DNA of 8,273 bases from assembly GCA_030427215.1 (NCBI GenBank), contig JAUHXB010000045.1, positions 1 through 8,273 of the forward strand, written 5' to 3'. This document shows, one piece after another, positions 1 through 5,700 of the stretch. Numbering within the stretch: the first letter of the stretch is position 1; each line of letters starts with the position of its first letter. The notes below the pieces were generated by a model. The model was not told where the DNA came from. It did no database searches and was given only the letters and a program-made list of their open reading frames with translations. The DNA is from Alphaproteobacteria bacterium (GTDB lineage: Bacteria > Pseudomonadota > Alphaproteobacteria > Micavibrionales > UBA1664). The position numbers were made by a program, and so were the translations under genes.

Positions 1-156
1 ATCACCACACTGCCGATGATTTGTCCCTTCGCCCCCGAAGAACAACAAGCGTTATTAGAGGCAAAAACGTTGGATGATCGCTATAATGTGTTAACCTCTA
101 TGCTTAAAATTGCGCTAAAATCAAACGGCAGCAATAACAATACTATAAGGCATTAA
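1..156 (+). CDS. LON substrate-binding domain protein, 3' end (partial)
   Basis: An open frame enters from the left edge and ends with TAA at 154-156, giving the last 51 residues. The segment with MICPFAPEEQQALLEA, followed by a short helix (LDDRYNVLTSMLKIAL), matches the C-terminal part of stand-alone Lon N-terminal-like proteins (family LON_substr_bdg), which usually read PF(s/a)P.EKQALLEA followed by R...L..LL..AL. These proteins lack the Lon ATPase and protease domains, and their cellular role is poorly defined. Seen here are the motif and the stop codon. The family assignment is recognition from memory. The context fits, because in many alphaproteobacteria this gene lies directly before a Trm112-like gene, here only 6 bp downstream, so the two are probably co-transcribed. 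The start and most of the domain are outside the window. Confidence 0.72.
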   Translation: MTTLPMICPFAPEEQQALLEAKTLDDRYNVLTSMLKIALKSNGSNNNTIRH

Positions 157-162
157 AACAAC

Positions 163-351
163 ATGACACCAAATCCCAAAATTTTGGAATTCCTTGTTTG
201 TCCAGTCACAAAAGCTGGCCTTCGTTATGATGAGGAAAAAGGCGAATTGTTATCTGATCGAGCCAAATTAGCCTACCCCATTATCAATGGCGTTCCCAAT
301 ATGGTTGTGGATAATGCAAGAGCCATGACTGCAAAAGAAATCAAAAAATAG
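163..351 (+). CDS. Trm112 / UPF0434 (YcaR-like) small protein
   Basis: A complete 62-residue protein starting at ATG 163 and ending with TAG at 349-351. It has the Trm112-like pattern: ILEFLVCPVTKAGLRY near residues 7-22, then an acidic spacer, then LAYPIINGVPNMVVDNAR at residues 36-53 (family consensus LAYPI.DGIP.ML...AR). Zinc-binding members carry several Cys, but only Cys13 is present here. The reduced CPVT form is, to my knowledge, common in alphaproteobacterial members, so this is not a defect. Eukaryotic and archaeal Trm112 activates methyltransferases; the role of the short bacterial proteins is uncertain. The start is 6 bp after the preceding stop and the nearest SD-like element (AAGG, 147-150) is rather distant, so translation may be coupled to the upstream gene. 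Confidence 0.88.
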   Translation: MTPNPKILEFLVCPVTKAGLRYDEEKGELLSDRAKLAYPIINGVPNMVVDNARAMTAKEIKK

Positions 352-358
352 AATTCTC

Positions 359-387
359 TTGATTTTCACGATGAAGGTGATTAAAAA
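359..387 (+). promoter_or_regulatory. Candidate sigma70-type promoter for rpoZ
   Basis: TTGATT (359-364, 4/6 match to TTGACA) is followed after 17 nt by TAAAAA (382-387, 4/6 match to TATAAT), placing a start about 25 nt before the rpoZ ATG. The position between the Trm112-like stop and rpoZ is sensible. The region is AT-rich, so such a match can occur by chance. Confidence 0.28.
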
Positions 388-404
388 GAGACAAATTTTA
401 AAAT

Positions 405-410
405 AAGAGG
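405..410 (+). promoter_or_regulatory. Ribosome binding site of rpoZ
   Basis: AAGAGG lies 7 nt before ATG 418. It is the clearest Shine-Dalgarno sequence in the window and fixes the rpoZ start. By contrast, rsh, murC and the second pilin-like gene have no visible equivalent. Confidence 0.7.
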
Positions 411-417
411 AATTATT

Positions 418-822
418 ATGGCTCGTGTAACCACCGAAGACTGTGTAACAGAAATCCCAAACCGTTTTGAATTAATCATGACGGCATCACAACGTGCCCG
501 CCGCATTGGTGCCGGTTCTGAAATAACTGTGCCCCGCGATAATGACAAAAACACGGTTGTGTCATTGCGTGAAATCGCTGATAAAACAATTGATATTGAG
601 GACGTTCAAGAAGATTTAGTTCAATCTTATCAGCGTGTCCATGAATCTGACAATGATGATATTGACTTGGCAGAATTGATTGAAAATGAATCAAGTATGG
701 CGGATGAAGAAGAACTTTTGATGCGTTCCGCAACTTCAAACGCTTACACTGAAGATGGCTATGAAGATGCTGCAACAGACAATGAATTTCTTTCATCGAT
801 TGCAGGCAATACAAATTCATAG
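418..822 (+). CDS. rpoZ: DNA-directed RNA polymerase omega subunit
   Basis: A complete 134-residue omega subunit, which binds beta' and aids RNA polymerase assembly and stability. Residues 1-60 hold the diagnostic conserved part: [10 protein letters not shown], then PNRFELI at 14-20, [11 protein letters not shown] at 23-33, [15 protein letters not shown] at 41-55. The start is secured by MARVT and by the AAGAGG Shine-Dalgarno sequence. Residues 61-134 form a strongly acidic extension rich in Asp and Glu (for example [14 protein letters not shown]), making the protein clearly longer than the roughly 90-residue E. coli omega; alphaproteobacterial omegas are often extended, with poorly conserved tails. 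The rpoZ-then-rsh order is the same pairing as rpoZ-spoT in enterobacteria. Omega contributes to a ppGpp-binding site on the polymerase in E. coli; whether that holds here is inference. A strong intrinsic terminator follows the gene. Confidence 0.96.
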   Translation: MARVTTEDCVTEIPNRFELIMTASQRARRIGAGSEITVPRDNDKNTVVSLREIADKTIDIEDVQEDLVQSYQRVHESDNDDIDLAELIENESSMADEEELLMRSATSNAYTEDGYEDAATDNEFLSSIAGNTNS

Positions 823-851
823 AAAATTAAATTTCTGTGTTTAAGGTTTAG

Positions 852-881
852 AGGCTGACAGATCTATCGTCAGCCTTTTTT
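852..881 (+). terminator. Rho-independent terminator after rpoZ
   Basis: A perfect 8-bp stem (AGGCTGAC at 852-859 pairing with GTCAGCCT at 869-876) encloses a 9-nt loop and runs into six T (876-881). It lies 29 nt after the rpoZ stop and ends 22 nt before the rsh start, so it should end or attenuate rpoZ transcripts before rsh. Confidence 0.88.
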
Positions 882-884
882 ATT

Positions 885-893
885 TGATATGAT
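885..893 (+). promoter_or_regulatory. Candidate extended -10 promoter for rsh
   Basis: TGATATGAT gives the extended -10 element TG-N followed by TATGAT (5/6 match to TATAAT). No convincing -35 is seen 16-18 nt upstream, where the terminator hairpin sits; extended -10 promoters can do without one. The expected start is around 900-904, at or just before the rsh ATG, which would make a leaderless or nearly leaderless mRNA. Confidence 0.38.
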
Positions 894-903
894 GAAAACC
901 TAA

Positions 904-3096
904 ATGGATAATCAAAAGCTCAAAAATGATCTGATTGAAAAAGTTCAATCCTATAATTCCGATGTTGATATTAATCTGATTGGTAAATCAGTTGATTTTG
1001 CGCGCAAATATCATGAGGGTCAAATCCGCAAAAATGGCGATCCATATTATACTCATCCGATAGAGGTCGCGTCATTATTGGCCGATATTCGCCTTGATGA
1101 GGCGTCTATTATTACAGCGGTTTTACACGATACGGTTGAAGATACGGATGCCACATTAGACGATATCGAAAAACAATTTGGGAAAGAAGTTGCAACCCTT
1201 GTCGATGGTGTCACCAAGCTAAATCAGATTGAAAGCAAAACAGTCGAAGGTAAACAAGCTGAAAATTTTCGTAAGCTTGTTTTGGCGATGTCTGAGGATA
1301 TCCGTGTACTGCTCGTAAAATTAGGGGATCGCCTCCATAATATGCGCACGCTCCATCATTTTAAGGACCGTGTGGACAAGCAACGCCGTATTGCTCGTGA
1401 AACCATTGAAATTTATGCGCCATTGGCTGAACGAATTGGAATTCACAAAATTAAGGAGGAGCTAGAAGATCTATCCTTTAGCTTCCTTTACCCCGAAGCC
1501 CGAGAATCCATCATGAAACGCCTGTCCTTCTTACGTGAGGAAGAAACAGGGTTGGTCGATACCATTATCAAAACATTGGATAAACAGGCCAAGGAAGCAA
1601 AAATTAACGCAAAGGTTAGTGGACGCGAAAAAACACGCTATTCTATCTGGAAAAAGATGCAGCGTAAAAATGTTGCCTTTGAACAATTATCGGACATTAT
1701 GGCGTTCCGTATTATCGTTGATGATATTGGGGAATGTTATCACATGTTGGGGGTTATTCACTCCCATTACCCAACGGTTCCAGGGCGATTTAAAGACTAT
1801 ATCTCAACCCCGAAATCAAATGGGTATAAATCTATACACACCACCGTCATTGGCCCAGAAAACCAACGTGTGGAAATCCAAATTCGTACAAAAGAGATGC
1901 ATGAAGAAGCGGATTTAGGCGTTGCCGCACATTGGGCCTATAAACAAGGGAAACCAGGAAATAATAAGGGCGATCTTAAAAAATTCCGATGGCTTCGTGA
2001 ATTATTGGAAATTTTGGAGCAAGATTCTCACGCTGAAGACTTCCTTGAAAACACAAAATTGGAATTATTTACGGAGCAAGTTTTTTGCTTCACCCCTAAA
2101 GGCGATTTGATTGAATTGCCCGCAGGCGCATCATGTGTTGATTTTGCCTATGCCATCCACTCTGACGTTGGGAATAAATGTGTAGGCGCCAAAATTAATG
2201 GACGCATTGCGCCACTGTCTACCAAGCTTAACAACGGGGATCAGGTGTCGGTTCAAACATCGAAAAACCAATCACCTTCTCCCACTTGGGAACGATTTTC
2301 CGTCACTGGAAAGGCTAAATCACATATTCGCCGTTATATTCGCCAACAACAGCGAGACCAGTATATGGAATTGGGTCGTGCGATGGTCGTTAAGGTGTTT
2401 AAACAAGAAGGTTTTGATTTTGCCGAAAAAATGCTTTCTGGCCTGACTGGTAAATTCAAGGTCGATGCCATTGAAGATGTGATTACAGGTGTAGGACAAG
2501 GGAATATTGTTGCCCGCGATGTGTTCAAGGCGGTTTTTCCAGACCATAAAAGTGACCAACAACAATCACAAGATGATTTTATAAATAATAAAATTCCAAA
2601 TGTTGAACAATTTAACAAAGCCAAAAAAATAAATAAAAACGCGCCCATGCCCATTAAAGGGTTAATTCCCGGTATGGCGGTTCATTTTGCACGATGTTGC
2701 CATCCTTTACCTGGTGATCGTATCGTTGGAATTGTTGCAACCGGGCGTGGCGTCACGGTTCATACAATGGATTGTGACACTTTAGAAAATTTTGCAGATA
2801 CGCCTGAGAGATGGTTGGATGTTAGTTGGGGTGAGGGCAAGGATGCACCCGAAACACATGTTGGGCGCATTAATATGACGATTTCAAATGAAGCTGGTGC
2901 GCTCGGGACACTCTCAAACATTGTCACTACAAATGAAGGAAACATCACAAATTTAAAAATTACAAACAGGTCACTTGATTTTTGGGACATGTATATTGAT
3001 GTTTATGTTGAAGATGTATCGCATCTGGCTAATATCGTGGCTGCCTTGAGGGCCAGCCCTGAAATTACAGATGTCGAGCGTGCAAAGGGAAGATAG
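904..3096 (+). CDS. rsh: Bifunctional (p)ppGpp synthetase/hydrolase, RelA/SpoT family (Rsh)
   Basis: A complete 730-residue long RSH enzyme that makes (p)ppGpp from ATP plus GDP/GTP and also degrades it, setting the stringent response. Order: HD hydrolase (about 25-190) with H51, H75-D76, E79-D80 and D142 (in GDRLHNM), all the metal and catalytic positions intact; synthetase (about 235-350) with D264, RFKD at 295-298, NGYKSIH at 306-312 and E324 in VEIQIRT; TGS (about 391-452); a helical and Cys-containing region with ARCCHPLPGD at 596-605; and a C-terminal ACT domain (about 655-728). The RxKD signature is that of bifunctional Rel/SpoT enzymes rather than the ExDD of synthetase-only RelA. Both activities are therefore predicted. 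ATG 904 aligns with the usual N-terminus; an ATG at 892 runs into a stop after three codons. No Shine-Dalgarno sequence is visible. It follows rpoZ and converges with murB. Confidence 0.97.
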   Translation: MDNQKLKNDLIEKVQSYNSDVDINLIGKSVDFARKYHEGQIRKNGDPYYTHPIEVASLLADIRLDEASIITAVLHDTVEDTDATLDDIEKQFGKEVATLVDGVTKLNQIESKTVEGKQAENFRKLVLAMSEDIRVLLVKLGDRLHNMRTLHHFKDRVDKQRRIARETIEIYAPLAERIGIHKIKEELEDLSFSFLYPEARESIMKRLSFLREEETGLVDTIIKTLDKQAKEAKINAKVSGREKTRYSIWKKMQRKNVAFEQLSDIMAFRIIVDDIGECYHMLGVIHSHYPTVPGRFKDYISTPKSNGYKSIHTTVIGPENQRVEIQIRTKEMHEEADLGVAAHWAYKQGKPGNNKGDLKKFRWLRELLEILEQDSHAEDFLENTKLELFTEQVFCFTPKGDLIELPAGASCVDFAYAIHSDVGNKCVGAKINGRIAPLSTKLNNGDQVSVQTSKNQSPSPTWERFSVTGKAKSHIRRYIRQQQRDQYMELGRAMVVKVFKQEGFDFAEKMLSGLTGKFKVDAIEDVITGVGQGNIVARDVFKAVFPDHKSDQQQSQDDFINNKIPNVEQFNKAKKINKNAPMPIKGLIPGMAVHFARCCHPLPGDRIVGIVATGRGVTVHTMDCDTLENFADTPERWLDVSWGEGKDAPETHVGRINMTISNEAGALGTLSNIVTTNEGNITNLKITNRSLDFWDMYIDVYVEDVSHLANIVAALRASPEITDVERAKGR

Positions 3097-3172
3097 TAAT
3101 TATATCCTGAGATTTTTTAAATAATAAAATTCTTAATCTATTTAGATGCATGACCTATTAAATATAATGAAA

Positions 3173-4135
3173 TTAAGCTTCACCGCATGTATCAAAGTCA
3201 TCTTTAAACTGACCAATGCGTTGTATTTCCCATTGGAGTGTCAGGCCAAACTTTTCTTTGACACGTCGCCTCATCTCTTCGCCTAATGATTCCAAATCAT
3301 GTGCCGTTGCATGACCATCATTGATCATGAAATTACAATGTTTTTCACTCATCATAGCGCCACCAATTTTAAAACCTCGTCCCCCGACCTGATCAATCAA
3401 TTGCCATGCCTTCATATCCTTTGGTAAATCCGCCGTCATAAGGTCTGAGGGGGATGGATTTGCAAATGTTGATCCACCAGTGCGATCTTTGACTGGCTGT
3501 GTTTCTTCTCTTTGTTTTTTGATATCATCCAAGGTATTGAGAAGTTTTTCGCTATCATCATCATAGGCCTGAAAACGCGCAGAAATAAAAATCGTATCAT
3601 AAGGCAGGCTGTTATGGCGATACGATAACTGCATCTCTTCCTTTGTGACGATTTTTATTTGGCCATCACGATCCATAACGCGAGCATCAATGAGTATATC
3701 CCCTATATCAGCCCCATAAGCCCCAGCGTTCATGCGCAAGGCACCGCCAATACTTCCTGGTATACCACTCAGAAATTCAAACCCGCCCAACCCTTGTTTA
3801 GCGGCATGCCTAGCAACTGCTACGTCTCCTGCCCCGGCCCCTATTTCAACAATATTCGTAAGTGTGTCATGTTCCAAACGATTGAAATTTTTACCTAGCT
3901 TAATGACAACACCCTTGATGCCACCATCACGAATAATAATATTGGATCCTAATCCCAAAATCGTTATTGGTATTGTCTCAGGGCAAGCAGTTAAGAAATG
4001 TGATAAATCAGCCTCGTCAGCAGGTTGAAATAAAGATTCAGCAGGTCCTCCAACCCTGAACCAGCTTCCCTTGGCCACATCTGCATTTTCAATGATCAGT
4101 CCTCGTATGTGAGTTAAATTTGATAAAAAAGACAT
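3173..4135 (-). CDS. murB: UDP-N-acetylmuramate dehydrogenase (UDP-N-acetylenolpyruvoylglucosamine reductase)
   Basis: A complete 320-residue FAD enzyme that reduces UDP-GlcNAc-enolpyruvate to UDP-MurNAc with NADPH, the second committed step of cytoplasmic peptidoglycan precursor synthesis. Seen in order: FRVGGPAE at 26-33; the FAD-binding LGLGSNIIIRDGG at 60-72; GFEFLSGIPGSIGGALRMNAGAYG at 118-141; SYRHNSLP at 171-178 with R173, corresponding to the substrate-binding catalytic Arg; GGSTFANP at 220-227 with S222, the expected proton donor; GGRGFKIGGAMMSEKHCNFM at 251-270; and QWEIQRIG at 301-308 with E303. The short C-terminal part fits the type II enzyme form. The ATG overlaps the murC stop by one base (TAATG), so translation is probably coupled. 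Only about 76 bp separates its stop from the end of convergent rsh. Confidence 0.97.
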   Translation of the reverse strand: MSFLSNLTHIRGLIIENADVAKGSWFRVGGPAESLFQPADEADLSHFLTACPETIPITILGLGSNIIIRDGGIKGVVIKLGKNFNRLEHDTLTNIVEIGAGAGDVAVARHAAKQGLGGFEFLSGIPGSIGGALRMNAGAYGADIGDILIDARVMDRDGQIKIVTKEEMQLSYRHNSLPYDTIFISARFQAYDDDSEKLLNTLDDIKKQREETQPVKDRTGGSTFANPSPSDLMTADLPKDMKAWQLIDQVGGRGFKIGGAMMSEKHCNFMINDGHATAHDLESLGEEMRRRVKEKFGLTLQWEIQRIGQFKDDFDTCGEA

Positions 4136-5574
4136 TAAACAGCGTCGCCTTTGGTAACGTTCTGATCTTGTATTTTAGCCAAATCATAAGCCCATTGCGT
4201 AATATTTCCCGCCCCCATAAATATTATAACATCGTCTTTTTGAACAGTCCCCTCTAATAAATTTGGTAGCATTTCCTGATCTGGCAAGTATTGAACAGAT
4301 TTATGACCATATTGCGCAGCGGCTTTGGCAAGACTTTCTCCGCTGATACCCTTAATTGGCGATTCACCCGCTTCATAAACATCTGCAATATACACAACAT
4401 CTGCATCATTAAAGCATGTCGCAAACTCATCAAATAAATCACTTAATCTGGAATATCGATGCGGTTGCATGATAGCGTGAATTTTTCTACCTGATTTTTC
4501 AACGGCATTTTTGGCCGCCGACAAGACAGCAAAAATCTCGATAGGGTGGTGAGCATAATCATCGATAATGGCCGCACCATTAAATTCTCCAGTCTTTGTG
4601 AAACGTCTCTTAACGCCTTGAAACTCTGACAAACCCTTTCGTAACTGATCATCATTCATACCCATTTCATGGCCAACAATAATTGCAGCACAGGCGTTTA
4701 AAACGTTGTGACGACCCAGCATAGGTAGTGTGAAGCCTTCTATCATACGATCTTGTACCGTATCTTCCAACCACCCACGCAACCTTATATCAAATCGCAT
4801 ATGCGATCCTTTTGATTCCATATTTAAAACCTGTATATCGGCCTGAGATGAAAATCCATAAGTGATAACACGACGATCCTGCAATTGAGGGATTAAATTC
4901 TGAACCTCTGGATGATCAATGCATAGTGCTGCAAAACCATAAAAAGGCAAGTTATTGATAAAATTGCGAAATGCGGCCTTGGCGTTATCAAAAGATCCAT
5001 AATGATCTAAATGTTCGGGATCAATATTGGTAATTACCGCCGCCGTTGCTGGTAAACGGGTAAATGTTCCATCACTTTCATCCGCCTCGGCAACCAACCA
5101 ATCCCCTTGCCCCATTCGCACGTTGGTGCCATACGCATTAACAATTCCGCCATTCACAACAGTGGGGTCAAATCCGCCAACTTCCATCATTGTGCCAACC
5201 ATTGATGTTGTCGTCGTTTTTCCATGTGTGCCTGCAATCGCTATCCCCAGCCGAAGTCGCATAATTTCGGCCAGCATTTCTGCCCTTTTAATAATGGGAA
5301 GGCGCCTTTCGCGTGCTTTTACTAATTCTGGGTTATCATCCTTCACAGCCGATGAAATGACCACGGCAGAGGCATGATCTAGGTTATCTGCTTGGTGTCC
5401 TAAAACAACAGGTATTCCTTTATTCTTCAAACGCTTAACATTTTGGCTCTCGCTAATATCGGATCCTTGAATTTGATACCCCATATCAAGTAGGATTTCG
5501 GCAATGCCGCTCATGCCGATACCACCTATACCGACAAAATGTATAATACCAATTGTTTCAGGGTTGAGACGCAT
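4135..5574 (-). CDS. murC: UDP-N-acetylmuramate--L-alanine ligase
   Basis: A complete 479-residue Mur ligase that adds L-Ala to UDP-MurNAc using ATP. N-terminal Rossmann-like domain with HFVGIGGIGMSGIAEILL at 12-29; central ATPase domain with the P-loop GTHGKTTTTSM at 115-125, EADESDGTF at 163-171 and NIDPEHLDHYG at 183-193 (metal and nucleotide positions); C-terminal domain with GRHNVLNACAA at 287-297, IDDYAHHPIEI at 337-347 and PHRYSRL at 371-377. Length and motifs are normal for the family. No Shine-Dalgarno sequence is visible before ATG 5574, although the start fits the usual N-terminus closely. murC-murB keeps the order of the division and cell-wall (dcw) cluster, but the gene upstream is a divergent pilin-like gene rather than murG. 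Confidence 0.97.
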   Translation of the reverse strand: MRLNPETIGIIHFVGIGGIGMSGIAEILLDMGYQIQGSDISESQNVKRLKNKGIPVVLGHQADNLDHASAVVISSAVKDDNPELVKARERRLPIIKRAEMLAEIMRLRLGIAIAGTHGKTTTTSMVGTMMEVGGFDPTVVNGGIVNAYGTNVRMGQGDWLVAEADESDGTFTRLPATAAVITNIDPEHLDHYGSFDNAKAAFRNFINNLPFYGFAALCIDHPEVQNLIPQLQDRRVITYGFSSQADIQVLNMESKGSHMRFDIRLRGWLEDTVQDRMIEGFTLPMLGRHNVLNACAAIIVGHEMGMNDDQLRKGLSEFQGVKRRFTKTGEFNGAAIIDDYAHHPIEIFAVLSAAKNAVEKSGRKIHAIMQPHRYSRLSDLFDEFATCFNDADVVYIADVYEAGESPIKGISGESLAKAAAQYGHKSVQYLPDQEMLPNLLEGTVQKDDVIIFMGAGNITQWAYDLAKIQDQNVTKGDAV

Positions 5575-5580
5575 AAATCG

Positions 5581-5600
5581 GACAATACGTTGTCACGACA
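5581..5600. repeat. Short inverted repeats upstream of murC
   Basis: GACAA (5581-5585) and TTGTC (5590-5594) form a perfect 5-bp inverted repeat around TACG. It overlaps a second pair, TGTC (5591-5594) and GACA (5597-5600), so GACA/TGTC half-sites occur three times in 20 bp. They lie 7-26 nt before the murC ATG, where a repressor would block the promoter or a hairpin would affect the start. This could also be chance. Confidence 0.35.
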
Positions 5601-5604
5601 GAAT

Positions 5605-5633
5605 TTTCCAGCTTTTTTCAAAATAGATAAAAT
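5605..5633 (+). promoter_or_regulatory. Candidate sigma70-type promoter for the pilin-like operon
   Basis: TTTCCA (5605-5610, 4/6 match to TTGACA) is followed after exactly 17 nt by TAAAAT (5628-5633, 5/6 match to TATAAT). This predicts a leader of roughly 60 nt before the GTG start. The AT-rich background makes chance matches likely, and other -10-like words (TACTAT at 5662, TATTAT at 5671) are present without good -35 partners. Confidence 0.3.
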
Positions 5634-5689
5634 TTTAGGGAATTTTAACCAATTTCTGGAATACTATAGGTATTATTGAATGATAAATT

Positions 5690-5693
5690 AGGG
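5690..5693 (+). promoter_or_regulatory. Ribosome binding site of the first pilin-like gene
   Basis: AGGG lies 7 nt before GTG 5701. It supports a GTG start, which also gives a typical short prepilin leader of 11 residues ending in KG. Confidence 0.5.
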
Positions 5694-5700
5694 TTAATAC

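Larger units (their letters stand above)
5575..5700. other. Divergent intergenic region between murC and the pilin-like genes
   Basis: 126 bp, very AT-rich, separating murC (leftward) from the pilin-like pair (rightward), so it must hold the promoters for both if neither is read through. It contains a short inverted repeat near the murC start, a candidate rightward promoter, and a Shine-Dalgarno sequence for the rightward gene. For murC, reading leftward, a weak -10-like TATTGT lies 7 nt before the ATG with no good -35; I do not call it as a site. Confidence 0.6.

Noticed and set aside
366..379. Hairpin TCAC/GTGA after the Trm112-like gene
   Set aside because: Only 4 bp and not followed by a T-run, so it is not a credible terminator.
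476..820. Open frame on the minus strand opposite rpoZ (114 codons)
   Set aside because: It lies wholly antisense to a well-recognised omega gene and its His/Cys/Leu-rich translation has no recognisable domain. It is a shadow of rpoZ codon usage.
3097..3172. Possible bidirectional terminator between convergent rsh and murB
   Set aside because: T-rich and A-rich runs are present, but the only stems I find (for example ATCT/AGAT near 3138-3149) are 4-5 bp with a tiny loop and no GC. They are too weak to call.
3659..4028. Open frames on the plus strand opposite murB
   Set aside because: Pro/Ser-rich translations in two frames, antisense to the conserved FAD-binding region of murB, with no Shine-Dalgarno sequence or domain; shadows.
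5027..5377. Open frame on the plus strand opposite the murC ATPase domain (116 codons)
   Set aside because: Antisense to the conserved P-loop region of murC, and its composition is that of a reverse-strand shadow. No start context was found.
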